A stretch of DNA of 64,000 bases from Microbacterium esteraromaticum (lineage in GTDB: Bacteria > Actinomycetota > Actinomycetes > Actinomycetales > Microbacteriaceae): positions 1 to 64,000 of the forward strand of contig NZ_FUKO01000049.1 of NCBI RefSeq assembly GCF_900163815.1, written 5' to 3'. The position numbers and the translations under genes were made by a program. The number at the start of each line of letters is the position of its first letter. Position 1 is the stretch's first letter. This document shows, piece by piece, positions 1-8,511 of the stretch. Under the pieces are notes generated by a model. The model saw only the letters and a program-made list of their open reading frames with translations, searched no databases and was not told the origin of the DNA.

Positions 1-227
1 TGGACGTCGCCGTACCCGGTGCCCTCGATCGCGATGTCGATCCGCTCATCGGGGACCTCCGTCACCTGTGTCGTGAACGACGGCGTCTCCGCGGCCTGCG
101 CGACGGCTGGCATCGCGACCACGCTGCCGAGTGAGAGCGCTGCCGTGGCGGCGAGACTGAGTAGCCGTTGTCTTCTCTGCGCGCTGCGGGCCCCGACGGG
201 CGGCGCAGCGAATACTGTTTCTGCCAT
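1..227 (-). CDS. Secreted protein, N-terminal part (possibly HtaA-type haem-uptake surface protein)
   Basis: Only the first 75 codons are present; the gene runs off the left edge. The start MAETVFAAPPVG is followed by an arginine-rich stretch, a hydrophobic core and an AQA-AE cleavage site, so it is a clear Sec signal peptide of about 40 residues. The mature protein opens with a segment reaching GTGYGDV, which resembles the beta-sandwich start of actinobacterial HtaA-type and related surface proteins. An AAGGA ribosome site lies 12 nt before the ATG. A DtxR-type iron box about 215 bp upstream (443-464) supports an iron or haem role. The domain assignment is tentative because the diagnostic part is outside the window. 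Confidence 0.5.
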   Translation of the reverse strand, partial: MAETVFAAPPVGARSAQRRQRLLSLAATAALSLGSVVAMPAVAQAAETPSFTTQVTEVPDERIDIAIEGTGYGDV

Positions 228-442
228 GTGATTCGTGATTCCTTCGTGGAGTAGAATCAGCGTGACCGCACGGCCGCGCTGTCTTCAGGCGCGCCAACGG
301 CGCGTGTCAGCCCGAGGCCGGCGGTCAGGAGCGGGCGCTGCTTCTTGGTAGGGAGGGCGCTCGCTCCGTCACTCGAATCTGGGTAGAGTCCCGACCTCGG
401 GCGGTCAGCTGCCCGAACCCGTTCCCGCCTTACGACGTTCCC

Positions 443-464
443 AGGTTAGGGTTACCTAACCTTT
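443..464. promoter_or_regulatory. DtxR/IdeR-type iron box
   Basis: The sequence around 446-463 (TTAGGGTTACCTAACC) is close to the DtxR consensus TTAGGTTAGCCTAACCTAA and is nearly palindromic. It lies upstream of the minus-strand secreted protein, with no other gene between, so it probably places that gene under iron repression. Confidence 0.7.
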
Positions 465-521
465 ATCAGACTAAGGTATGCCGTGCGGTTCTCGCAACCG
501 CCATGCATCCTCGCTCGCGTT

Positions 522-780
522 CTAGATGCTGGTGGGGCGCGCCTCGGCCACCAGCGGTCCGGTGATCGGGTCGATGACGAGGGCGCCGTTTTCTGCGCGG
601 TACCCGAACGGCACCCTGCCCCATGCCACGCACCCTCGATGGCCTGCTGCTTCGTCTCCCTCGCCAAACGACGAGCGGTGTCGGCGGAGGACTTGCTTAC
701 CATCGCCACCAGCACCCTGGCCATCGCGACATCCGAATAGGTGTCCAACCCAACCGCAGCGAACCGATCACCGAGCGGAC
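522..780 (-). pseudogene. Serine recombinase remnant, frameshifted
   Basis: The minus strand reads SDVAMARVLVAMVSKSSAD followed by ARRLARETKQQAIEGAWHG, typical of the helix before the Recombinase domain of large serine recombinases. After a one-base loss near 620 the next frame continues GRVPFGYRAENGALVIDP, the classic start of that domain, and stops at 522 (…ARPTSI). The catalytic N-terminal resolvase domain and the C-terminal DNA-binding part are absent. It is a dead fragment, probably the former integrase or resolvase of the element whose relaxase remnant lies next to it. Confidence 0.65.
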
Positions 781-903
781 GGTGAACCCGCTGAGGACTT
801 TCGCGTCGATCAAATCCTCCAGTATGTCCACCGACGCATCTACCTCTGCGCTCAGCGCGTCTGTCAAGCTGTGCGTACTAGCTCCCGTCAGAAAATAGTG
901 GCG

Positions 904-2580
904 TCAACTACGACATGTGGTATTCCCCGTCCCTGCCGGACCGACCAATACGTCGAGGGTGCGGGCGGAGACGCCGATCTTCGCGATCGCCCGCTCCTGA
1001 TCCGGCGACAACACATTCCCGTCGCGGTTCTTCGTCCGCGCGGCCTGCTCAATCCACATGAGCGGCACCGTCGGCGCAGACCTGTCGTTCGACGCGTCCA
1101 GGAGACGGTCTTCGGCAGCGAGGACCTGTTCGGAAGAGAACACAGTCGCGGCCTTCGGGCGGAACCTACTGGACCCGTCTGGGCGGCGGAATGTCGGCGG
1201 GCTCGACGCGAGCTCCGGCGGTGTCAGACGCAGCGACACTCGTTCTGCGGCGTCGACGATCTGGTGAGTGATGTGGTCGCGGTCGGTCGCAGACGCGAAC
1301 CGGAGTCCCATCGTCTGCCGGACAGCCTCCGCATGCAGATTCCATCGTTTCCACGTCGCCCGACGATCACCCACCCGCGCCACCACCACCTCGGCAACCT
1401 GCTCGAGATCCCCCAATGGGATGTCGTCCGCGCGCAACAACGGCTCCCCGGCACTCCTGGACAGGAGCGTTGTGGCCCACGTCGGAGCATCCTCCCCGAG
1501 CAGCTCGGTGGCACGTTCCCGCCACTGGGCGGTTAGGTCGCTCAGAGAGTGGTGCTGCTTCGGAGGCCGTGTCTCCAACGTGGCCTGTTGCCGGAACTGC
1601 CACAACAACTTCGGAGACGGCTGCCTCCCATGCTTGACCACGTGCTCGGCGACGAGGCGGTCCTTGACCTGCTCGATATCACGGGTGCGGGAAGAGAACG
1701 CGTCCATCAGCGCCTGCGGCACACCGGCGATCTCCCACGCCGTCGACCGCCCCACACCACGCTCCCGCGCCTCCCACCCCACCCCGAGCATCGCTGTGAG
1801 GTGATCGGAGAGGACCGCGTTGTAATGCTCCGACAACCCCGTCACCGCCGCATGAATCGCGCGAGAGTCAAGGGTCCGCCACTTCCCGTCATGAACGGCC
1901 TGGACCCGGTTCGCGACCACCACATGCGTGTGCAGCTGCGGATCCGCCGCACGGGAGTCGTAGTGGTCGTATGCAGTCGCGATTACGCCTTGTACTTCGA
2001 CCTGGGCTACTGCGCCCCGCGGTCCTTTCGCACCGATCCGGGTCATCGCGACGTCTCGCTCGATCAGGGCGATCACATCGTGGATCGCGGCGTGGTGGGC
2101 CTGGGTGATCAGCGCCTGCGTGCCACCGTCGGCAACCGCCCACAGGGTGGAGACGGACTTCGGCACCGAGAACGTCAAATCGAACCCCGCCACCGGCGCG
2201 TCCGTCGGCTTTGCCGCTTCTTCGGCCTCGATCAGCGTGGTCTGGGTCGCACGCTCCTCGTCGGTGAGTGAGTCCGAGAGTTTCTTGAGACGACGCTCGA
2301 CCCGTTCCGTTGCGGTTGCGAACGTCCGGTACGGACGCCCCAATTGCTCGCCGTTGTTCGGGTCCTGCCCGTAACCCATCAACTGCCGCAACTGCTCCTC
2401 GGTCACCGTCGCGCCCGCCGTCACGCCGCCTGAAAGACCGACAAGTCCAGACCCGATCCATGCGCCTGGAGGTGTTCCCGATTCCAGGTAGTACCTCGTC
2501 AACGCAGAGGCGGCGTCACGGTCCCCGTCGCCGGTGACGACGGAGTTCAGCAGGTACCGGTATCCATCACCGGCGGTCAT
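904..2580 (-). pseudogene. MobF (TrwC/TraA) relaxase, truncated before the helicase domain
   Basis: The 558-residue product carries a complete TrwC-type relaxase domain: an N-terminal tyrosine pair (LTRYYLESG), the FDLTFSVPKSVS block, and the three-histidine metal site ending LHTHVVVANR. It would nick at oriT and covalently hold the transferred strand. The usual C-terminal SF1 helicase is lost: the reading ends at LVGPAGTGNTTCRS, where the Walker A lysine codon is AAT (Asn) and a stop follows five codons later. Full-length relatives are about twice as long. I start at ATG 2580 because the GTG at 2601 lies inside the leader hairpin shared with the conjugation genes. Nicking activity might survive; unwinding cannot. 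Confidence 0.8.
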
Positions 2581-2594
2581 CACCCTGATCGACA

Positions 2595-2621
2595 CCGTCA
2601 CACCCGATAGGTACGCGACGG
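2595..2621 (-). promoter_or_regulatory. Conjugation-leader hairpin ahead of the relaxase
   Basis: On the minus strand the core CGTACCTATCGGGTG (2615 to 2601) is enclosed by a perfect CCGTC/GACGG stem (2617-2621 with 2595-2599). The core begins 35 nt before the relaxase ATG. It is the same element found before the conjugation genes at 44-62 kb, over 40 kb away, and so links this remnant to that block. Confidence 0.6.
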
Positions 2622-2679
2622 CCCTCCGCCAGGCCGTGCCGAAGACGGAGTGCCTTGTCCGGGCTGGCTGAGTGAGTTG

Positions 2680-3057
2680 GACTTATGGGCGCGGCCCAGG
2701 TTGTCGGGATGAGTCCTGCTCGTTCCAGATAGCCGACGAGTCCGGTGGTCAGCGGGAGACGGTGGAGCTCGTCGGGCGCGACCCAGCGGGCGTCGTCAGG
2801 AAATCATGAATCTCGAACTGATGTCCGTCGCCGGTTGGTACGGTTGCCACCCACAGTTCTCGGATGATCTGGACGTGCAGCCCGGTTTCTTCGAACGCTT
2901 CCCGCGCGGCGCATTCCGCCAGCATCTCACCCGGATCGACGCTGCCTCCTGGGACCGACCAACAGCCCTTCTCCGGCTCTGTACCACGTTTGACGAGCAG
3001 CACGCGTCCTTGTGCGTCAACGACGACGGCACTTACCGCGAGCACGATCCCATCCAT
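2680..3057 (-). pseudogene. NUDIX hydrolase with internal deletion and frameshift
   Basis: The N-terminal 92 residues are a good NUDIX domain with the full box (GG-SVDPGE…REAFEETGL, residues about 37-60), expected to hydrolyse nucleoside diphosphate derivatives. After FEIHDFL the frame goes wrong and stops at 2749. The neighbouring frame resumes a typical NUDIX C-terminus, DARWVAPDELHRLPLTTGLV…YLERAGL. About 15-20 residues of the central strand are missing at the junction near 2800, and the deletion changed the frame. The gene is therefore broken, although a truncated protein of 102 residues could still be made. Confidence 0.6.
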
Positions 3058-3255
3058 GCTCTCGACCTTAGCCAGCTCCCGCTGCGGCCCGTGCTTAGGC
3101 GAACCCGATCACCTGGGACCACAGCGTTACTGACATCCCCTATCTACGGCGACCGCTGTAGCCTCCGCGCATTCAACAGAGAAGCGGGTTCGCGGTGGTG
3201 TATGGGCGCGCTCTACGGACGTTAGGCGGCTCTGGCTTCAGGGCGTTTCAGGGTT

Positions 3256-4086
3256 CTAAGTAGCCGGTGCGCGTAGTCCGTGTTCGACGGTGGCGAAGAA
3301 GTCTTGCGCGAGTGCGGTGAGTTCAGTTCCGGCTTTGCCCGGTGTGCCTGTGCCGAATGGTGGTTCTGGTGCGTACTCCGCTCCGAGTTCAAGGAACTGC
3401 GCGTACTCGTCACCTCGAAGACGTCCGACCAGGCGTAAGGCGAGGTCCATGCCGGCGGTGACGCCCGCGGCAGTCATAACGTTCCCGTCGACGACGACTC
3501 TCTCGTCGATAGGCGTTGCCCCATAGCCGGCGAGGAGGTGGCGGACAGACCAGTGTGAGGTAGCTCGCCTCCCGTGGAGGAGGCCGGCGGCGGCGAGGGC
3601 GATGGCGCCGGTGCAAACGCTCGCGACGACCTGCGCCGCGTATCCCAGGCGACGAATATCGGTCATCGCGTGAGGGTCGTTGGTCAGGACACTGGTGTCT
3701 CCGCCGGGTACGAGGAGCACGGTCGGCGCGTCGGCGACGTCTGCCAGCGCGATCGTCGGCGTCAGCGGGAGCCCGCCCGCACTAACGACTGGCGCTCCGG
3801 GTTCGCCGGTTGTGGCGAGATGGATGGTTGCGCCGAGCATGGAGCTGAGGAAGTAGTGTGGGCCGATTGCGTCGAGGGTGTCGAACCCGGGGTGCAGGAC
3901 GATGACGATCTCTTCGTCTGCCTGGAAGGTGACGCCGGGTCGGGCAGCGAGCGCTTCGTGTGCGGCGACGGAACGGTCCCACGCGGCCTGAACTTCCGTG
4001 TCGCGCGTTGCATCTGTAGCCATCGAGGGCTGGTCGTGGTGCATGGCGTCCCAGTCACGGTGGAGGTTGTCGTGTGTATCGGTCAT
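3256..4086 (-). CDS. DJ-1/PfpI family protein, isonitrile-hydratase-like
   Basis: 276 residues. After a roughly 55-residue polar N-terminal extension comes a DJ-1/PfpI domain with the nucleophile elbow ASVCTGAIALAAAGLL (Cys158) and RRATSHW, the arrangement of isonitrile hydratases and of GlxA-type sensor domains. It has no AraC helix-turn-helix, so it should be an enzyme rather than a regulator. Its ATG overlaps the stop of the ABC ATPase gene (ATGA), making it the last gene of a four-gene transport operon. It probably acts on the imported ligand. Isonitrile hydration is one possibility; general DJ-1 hydrolase or chaperone activity is another. Confidence 0.8.
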   Translation of the reverse strand: MTDTHDNLHRDWDAMHHDQPSMATDATRDTEVQAAWDRSVAAHEALAARPGVTFQADEEIVIVLHPGFDTLDAIGPHYFLSSMLGATIHLATTGEPGAPVVSAGGLPLTPTIALADVADAPTVLLVPGGDTSVLTNDPHAMTDIRRLGYAAQVVASVCTGAIALAAAGLLHGRRATSHWSVRHLLAGYGATPIDERVVVDGNVMTAAGVTAGMDLALRLVGRLRGDEYAQFLELGAEYAPEPPFGTGTPGKAGTELTALAQDFFATVEHGLRAPAT

Positions 4087-4880
4087 GGTGTGCTCCTATC
4101 GGTGTAGACAAGCTGGGTGCGGCCGGTCAGAGGGTTGGTGATCGTGGCCGCGGTGACCCCGAAGACGCGACGCAGCAGTTCAGGGGTGAAGACGTCCTGG
4201 GGTGTCCCGTCGGCAGCGACGACGCCGTTGGAGAGGACGGCGATGCGGTCGCAGTAGGCGGCCGCGAGGTTGAGGTCGTGCAGCGTCACCAGGATGGTGA
4301 TGCGGAGATCGCGGACGAGGGCGAGGAGTTCGAGCTGGTGTCGGATGTCGAGATGGTTCGTGGGCTCGTCGAGCACGAGGATTCGCGGCTGCTGCGCGAG
4401 GGCGCGTGCGAGGTGCACCCGTTGCCGCTCCCCTCCGGAGAGGGTTGCGACCGGTCGCGCTGCGAAGTTGGTGACGTTCGTGACGGACATCGCGTGTTCG
4501 ATTGCAGCGCGATCGTCCCGGCTGTCGGCGCCGAGGAGACGGCCATGGGGCACCCGGCCGGTCGCGACGCATTCTGCGACGGTGAGCTCGAGATCTGTCG
4601 GACCGTCCTGAACGACAGCTGCGGTAATGCGGGCGGCATCTCGTGCACGCATCTGCCAAACTTCGTCTCCGTCCGCGACGACACGCCCGGATGTCGGTGA
4701 GAGCATGCGATAGATCGTTCTGAGGAGGGTGGATTTGCCGCTCCCGTTCGGTCCGACGAGCCCGACCACCTCTGCGTCCGCGGTGAGGGAGACCCGGTCG
4801 ATGATGCGCCGTCCGGCGACCTGCACGCTCACACCTTCAACGTCGAGCCGGGCACCTACTGTGCGGTCTGGCTGATTCAT
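4083..4880 (-). CDS. ABC transporter ATPase (FecE/BtuD type, metal-chelate import)
   Basis: 265 residues with Walker A GPNGSGKST (43-51), Q-loop AAVVQD, signature LSGGERQRVHLARAL, Walker B ILVLDEPTNHLD and the switch histidine in LVTLHDLNLAA. This motif set is typical of the FepC/FecE class that powers siderophore, haem or cobalamin import. The ATG at 4880 overlaps the permease stop codon (ATGA), which fixes the start and implies translational coupling. It is the third gene of the substrate-binding protein / permease / ATPase / DJ-1 operon. The ligand is not evident from sequence. Confidence 0.9.
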   Translation of the reverse strand: MNQPDRTVGARLDVEGVSVQVAGRRIIDRVSLTADAEVVGLVGPNGSGKSTLLRTIYRMLSPTSGRVVADGDEVWQMRARDAARITAAVVQDGPTDLELTVAECVATGRVPHGRLLGADSRDDRAAIEHAMSVTNVTNFAARPVATLSGGERQRVHLARALAQQPRILVLDEPTNHLDIRHQLELLALVRDLRITILVTLHDLNLAAAYCDRIAVLSNGVVAADGTPQDVFTPELLRRVFGVTAATITNPLTGRTQLVYTDRSTP

Positions 4881-5935
4881 GTCGCGCTCCGTCCGGACCG
4901 GCGCAGCAGCCACAGGAAGAACGGTGCTCCGATCGCCGCGGTGAGCAGCCCGACAGGAAGCTCCGTCGGGGCGAGGACGGTCCGGGCAACGATGTCCACC
5001 ACGACCAGCAGCAGGCCTCCCGCTAGAGCAGAGCTGGGAAGCAGCCAGCGGTGATCCGAGCCGACGATCATGCGCATGGCGTGGGGCACGACAAGGCCCA
5101 CGAATCCGATTGCCCCGCTGACGGCGACAACGACGCCGACCAGAAGAGACGTGATGACGAACAGGACGAGGCGGACCCGTCCGACATCGATACCGAGACT
5201 TGCCGCAGTCTCGTCTCCGACGAGAAACGCGTTCAAAACGCGGGCGAGCAGAACGAGAACGGCGATTGTGATCACGAGCACCGCTGAAGGGAGCCCGAGG
5301 CCGTCCCATTCCGCGGCGGCGAGGCTACCGGAGAGCCAGGAGAGCACGGACGTCACTCCTTCCCCGGGTGAGCTGGCCCGCAGCACGAGGTAGCTGGTGA
5401 TCGAGCTCAGCAGATAGGACATCGCAACGCCCGCGAGCACGAGCCGGTTCGGCGTCACTCGCCCGCGCTGCTGCGCGAGGAGGAAGACGATCAACGTTGT
5501 CGCCAGTGCGCCGGCGAACGCGGCGATCGGCACCGAGACGACCGCGAGAGCCCCGGTCGCGAGCGTCAACGTCGCCACCGCCGCGACCGAGGCCCCGGAG
5601 GAGACACCGAAGACGAACGGGTCGGCGAGCGGGTTGCGGACGACAGCCTGCAAGACAGCACCGGCGACAGCGAGCGCCGCACCGACGACGAAACCCAGCA
5701 GTGCCCGCGGAAGGCGGAACTCCCAGATGATGCGCGTCTCGATGTCCGTCGCCGAGGTCGGGATAGTCCAGGGCAACAGATGATCGGCGATGACGGTAAT
5801 GATCCGATCCGGCGACACCGTCACCGAACCGACGCCGACCGAGAGGATCAGGGCGGCAACGGAGGCGAGGATGAACACGCCGACAGCGATCCGTGGCCGA
5901 TGCGGTGCACCGATCACGGATTCGGTTCGCGTCAC
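4877..5935 (-). CDS. FecCD-family ABC permease
   Basis: 352 residues, about ten membrane segments, with the family hallmarks RLPRALLGFVVGAALAVAGA near residue 75, NPLADPFVFGVSSGA and GFVGLVVPHAMRM. It forms a homodimeric channel with the ATPase downstream to import a metal chelate or a cobalamin-like ligand. The GTG start at 5935 overlaps the stop of the binding-protein gene (GTGA) and its own stop overlaps the next ATG, so the operon is tightly packed. Only one permease gene is present, as in BtuCD-type or homodimeric systems. Confidence 0.9.
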   Translation of the reverse strand: MTRTESVIGAPHRPRIAVGVFILASVAALILSVGVGSVTVSPDRIITVIADHLLPWTIPTSATDIETRIIWEFRLPRALLGFVVGAALAVAGAVLQAVVRNPLADPFVFGVSSGASVAAVATLTLATGALAVVSVPIAAFAGALATTLIVFLLAQQRGRVTPNRLVLAGVAMSYLLSSITSYLVLRASSPGEGVTSVLSWLSGSLAAAEWDGLGLPSAVLVITIAVLVLLARVLNAFLVGDETAASLGIDVGRVRLVLFVITSLLVGVVVAVSGAIGFVGLVVPHAMRMIVGSDHRWLLPSSALAGGLLLVVVDIVARTVLAPTELPVGLLTAAIGAPFFLWLLRRSGRSAT

Positions 5936-6954
5936 GGCGCGGGAACCGTCAGTTCCAGCTCCGAGTGCAGGGCGTTCGCGATCTCGGTCAGTCCTCGCAT
6001 CACGGTCACGGATGCGTCGGTGTCATCGACGGGGATCTCCACGAGATTCCCGGCCTGCACCGCTGGAAGGTCGGGGAATGTCTGCTCAAGGTAGGCGCGG
6101 AGGGTGTCGTAGTCCTGTCCCTCGAAGGTTCCGACGAGGACGACCTCCGCGTCTGAAGCGGCGAAGTCCTCCTTGCTGACGTAGACGGAGTCCGCAGGGA
6201 ACACGTTTCGGCCGCCTGCCGTCTCGATGGCGTCGTCGTAGATGCCGCCTGCGAGCACGATGAGCGGGCCCTCGCCGCCGTTGTAGAAGGCGACTTCCAC
6301 GGTGTCTTTTCCTTCGACGGCGTCGATGACGGTCTGCTTGTCCTGCTCGAGATCTGCGATGAGCTCTTCTGCCCGGTCGCTGACGCCGAAGATAACCCCC
6401 AGATCGCGCAGCGTATCGATGGGGGTGTCCAGGGTCATCGCGATGGCGTCCCCACCGTCGGCGTCGCAGATATTCGCCCCGTAGACCTGTGCTCCGCTAT
6501 TCTCGATCTGCTCCACCGACGCATATCCCTGGGACGTGTCGAACGCGTAGCCTTCCAGCGACTGACCAAGCACGAGATCGGCACCCTCGCTGAGCAGCAC
6601 CTCCTTCGACGGCCACCCCATGGCCGATCCGATCGACGGGATCTCTTCCGCCTCTTCCGCCAACGAGGCGGGGTACGCCGCGTAGTCGCCGGCCCGGGCG
6701 ACGAGATGGTCGCCGAGGCCCAGGGCTAGCATCATCTCGGTCGGCGCCTGCCACAGGCTCACGACATGCTCGGGTGCAGCGTCGAAGGTCAACGTCCTCC
6801 CGCAGTTCTCGATCGACACGGGATACCCCGCCTCCGATGATGGTGTCTCCGCATCCGCCAATGAGGACGGGGCTGGCGATGACGCCGAGCATCCTGCGAG
6901 GGCGAGGAGGAGAGCGGCTGCTGCGACGGTTGTTGCGCTGTGAATCCTGGTCAT
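5932..6954 (-). CDS. Substrate-binding lipoprotein of the FecCD-type importer
   Basis: 340 residues. It starts MTRIHSATTV and has a lipobox LALAGC (Cys22), so it is a lipid-anchored solute-binding protein. The body is a helical-backbone (cluster A) periplasmic-binding fold: RTLTFDAAPEHVVSLW, ADLVLGQSLEGYAFD, and a C-terminal ALHSELELTV tail. Start ATG 6954 was chosen because the signal peptide begins there, although the frame stays open far upstream. It is the first gene of the import operon. Its promoter region holds an inverted repeat (6960-6980) and a CTACATGTTGTAG operator (6995-7009) also found at the copper genes. The ligand is unknown. Confidence 0.85.
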   Translation of the reverse strand: MTRIHSATTVAAAALLLALAGCSASSPAPSSLADAETPSSEAGYPVSIENCGRTLTFDAAPEHVVSLWQAPTEMMLALGLGDHLVARAGDYAAYPASLAEEAEEIPSIGSAMGWPSKEVLLSEGADLVLGQSLEGYAFDTSQGYASVEQIENSGAQVYGANICDADGGDAIAMTLDTPIDTLRDLGVIFGVSDRAEELIADLEQDKQTVIDAVEGKDTVEVAFYNGGEGPLIVLAGGIYDDAIETAGGRNVFPADSVYVSKEDFAASDAEVVLVGTFEGQDYDTLRAYLEQTFPDLPAVQAGNLVEIPVDDTDASVTVMRGLTEIANALHSELELTVPAP

Positions 6955-6959
6955 GACGT

Positions 6960-6980
6960 CCTGTCCTGCGTCCGGACAGG
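6960..6980. repeat. Inverted repeat at the binding-protein leader
   Basis: CCTGTCC (6960-6966) and GGACAGG (6974-6980) form perfect 7-nt arms around a 7-nt spacer, 6 nt before the ATG of the binding-protein gene. It could be an operator half-buried in the leader or a hairpin over the ribosome site. Confidence 0.45.
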
Positions 6981-6994
6981 CCGGAACGATAGAA

Positions 6995-7009
6995 TCTACA
7001 TGTTGTAGA
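6995..7009. promoter_or_regulatory. CTACATGTTGTAG operator A (BlaI/CopY-like)
   Basis: TCTACATGTTGTAGA has TCTACA/TGTAGA arms around TGT. The stretch CTACATGTTGTAGAGATA recurs exactly at 14225-14242, before the DUF5134 gene. It sits between the divergent import operon and the DJ-1-AraC regulator and could control both. The TACA…TGTA pattern is what BlaI/MecI/CopY repressors bind, and such a repressor is encoded at 8124. Confidence 0.6.
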
Positions 7010-7080
7010 GATATCAATTGTCCCGAAGGAACCACCAGGACAACAGAGGCAGGAACCGCCGGGAAGGATAGATTTCCGCC

Positions 7081-8067
7081 ATGTCGCACGCGCAAACCGC
7101 CGCGGTCACGCAGCGGCATCGCATCGCGGTGCTCGCGCTGGAGCACATGATGCCGCTGGAAATATGCATGCCTTTCGTCGTGTTTGGGGCACCGCACTTG
7201 GCTTACGACGTCGTCCTGTGCGGACGCCAGGCAGGCCTCGTGCCGACGGATCACGGGTGGCCGATCGTGGTCGAGCTCGGACTCGACGCCGTCGCCGTCG
7301 CGGACACGGTGATCGTGCCCGCTTTCCGCGGTTTCCTCGACAGCGTGCCGGACGACGTCGCTGAAGCGCTGCGCGCTGCACACGGCAACGGCGCACGCAT
7401 CGCCTCCATCTGCACCGGCGCTTTCGCTCTCGCCGCAGCAGGATTGCTCGACGGCAAACGCGCCACCACCCACTGGTGCCACGCGGACGAGCTCTCCTGC
7501 CGCTATCCCGTAGCAGAGATTGACCCCGGCGTGCTCTTCGTGGACTCAGGCGACGTCCTCACCTCGGCGGGAGTCGTTAGCGGCATCGATCTCTGCCTGC
7601 ACCTCCTGCGATCAGACCGCGGCGCCGCCGTCGCCAACGACATCGCCCGCACCATCGTCGCCGCCCCCTATCGCGACGGGGGACAGGCCCAGTTCATCCG
7701 CCGGCCGGTGGCCGCGGTGGCCTCCGGAGATATCGGTCGCACTCAGGAGTGGGCGCTGGGGCGCCTTCACGAGCCGCTGACCGTCGCCGATCTCGCCGCT
7801 CACGCCAGGATTCCGCGGCGAACATTCGAGCGGCGATTCACCGAAGAACTGGGCGCCACGCCCATCCGATGGCTCAACAGTGCACGCATCGACCACGCTC
7901 GCGAGCTACTGGAGTCCACCGACTGGACCATCGAATACATCAGCAGCCTGTGCGGCCTCGGCAGCCCCGCGAACTTCCGTCAGCACTTCCGCCGCGCTAC
8001 GGGAACCAGCCCGCGCGAGTATCGAAAGGCGTTTACCCACGCCCGAGCAGGCGTTGCTTCACCTTGA
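7081..8067 (+). CDS. GlxA-type transcription regulator (DJ-1 sensor + AraC helix-turn-helix)
   Basis: 328 residues. Residues 12-175 form a DJ-1/PfpI domain with the elbow IASICTGAFALAAAGLL (Cys111) and KRATTHW; residues about 220-320 form an AraC-type DNA-binding domain (PRRTFERRFTEELG, then ISSLCGLGSPANFRQHFR). It is divergent from the import operon, whose last gene encodes a DJ-1 protein with the same cysteine motif, so sensor and enzyme may recognise the same small molecule. It probably activates that operon. The ATG follows the intergenic operator A. No ligand can be named. Confidence 0.88.
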   Translation: MSHAQTAAVTQRHRIAVLALEHMMPLEICMPFVVFGAPHLAYDVVLCGRQAGLVPTDHGWPIVVELGLDAVAVADTVIVPAFRGFLDSVPDDVAEALRAAHGNGARIASICTGAFALAAAGLLDGKRATTHWCHADELSCRYPVAEIDPGVLFVDSGDVLTSAGVVSGIDLCLHLLRSDRGAAVANDIARTIVAAPYRDGGQAQFIRRPVAAVASGDIGRTQEWALGRLHEPLTVADLAAHARIPRRTFERRFTEELGATPIRWLNSARIDHARELLESTDWTIEYISSLCGLGSPANFRQHFRRATGTSPREYRKAFTHARAGVASP

Positions 8068-8069
8068 GC

Positions 8070-8086
8070 CTACGACGTGATGTAGA
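8070..8086. promoter_or_regulatory. CTACGAC-NN-GATGTAG operator B
   Basis: CTACGACGTGATGTAGA lies 38-54 nt ahead of the BlaI-type repressor ATG. It matches 9344-9360 in every base except the two in the centre. It is probably the autoregulatory site of the repressor. Confidence 0.65.
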
Positions 8087-8123
8087 TTTGATGATCGATT
8101 GACATGCAGAGTGGAGGTGGCAG

Positions 8124-8507
8124 ATGGCGGGTGAGCGCACGCGTGAACGAGGGGAGCTCGAGGGCACCGTCATGCGCATCCTCTGGGAGGCGTCCGAGCC
8201 GTTGAGCGCCCGTGATATTCAGGCGGTGTTCACGGGTCACGTTCCTGCGTATGCGACGTTGATGACGGCGCTGGAGCGTTTGCAGAAGAAGGGCGATGTC
8301 GTCCGCTCCGGCGACTCTCCGCGGAAGGTTCGCTTCCGTGCGGCGCGAAGCGGGGACGAGCATGTCGGCCGGTCGATGATGACCGCCCTCGATGGAGCCG
8401 GAGACCGGCAGGCTGCTCTATTGCAGTTCGCCGGGAACCTCGCCGAGGAGGACCTCGATCTGCTCCGCGGCGCGATCACCGGCAAGACTTCCCGCAAGCG
8501 CAGGTGA
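8124..8507 (+). CDS. BlaI/MecI/CopY-family transcriptional repressor
   Basis: 127 residues with the winged-helix domain of the family: ELEGTVMRILWEASEPLSARDI, YATLMTALERLQKKG and the wing RKVRFRAA. A GGAGG site precedes the ATG. Next to it, as in beta-lactam and copper loci, is an M56 membrane peptidase gene (4-bp gap). Family members are released from DNA by cleavage or by copper. Here the surrounding chaperone, CtaG, CopA, YcnI and CopCD genes make copper the likely signal. Candidate operators are at 8070-8086 (own promoter), 9343-9360, 6995-7009 and 14225-14237. Confidence 0.9.
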   Translation: MAGERTRERGELEGTVMRILWEASEPLSARDIQAVFTGHVPAYATLMTALERLQKKGDVVRSGDSPRKVRFRAARSGDEHVGRSMMTALDGAGDRQAALLQFAGNLAEEDLDLLRGAITGKTSRKRR

Positions 8508-8511
8508 GCCG

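Noticed and set aside
6960-6980. Reading the CCTGTCC/GGACAGG repeat as a terminator
   Set aside because: No T-run follows on either strand and it lies between a promoter region and a start codon, so a leader hairpin or operator is more likely.
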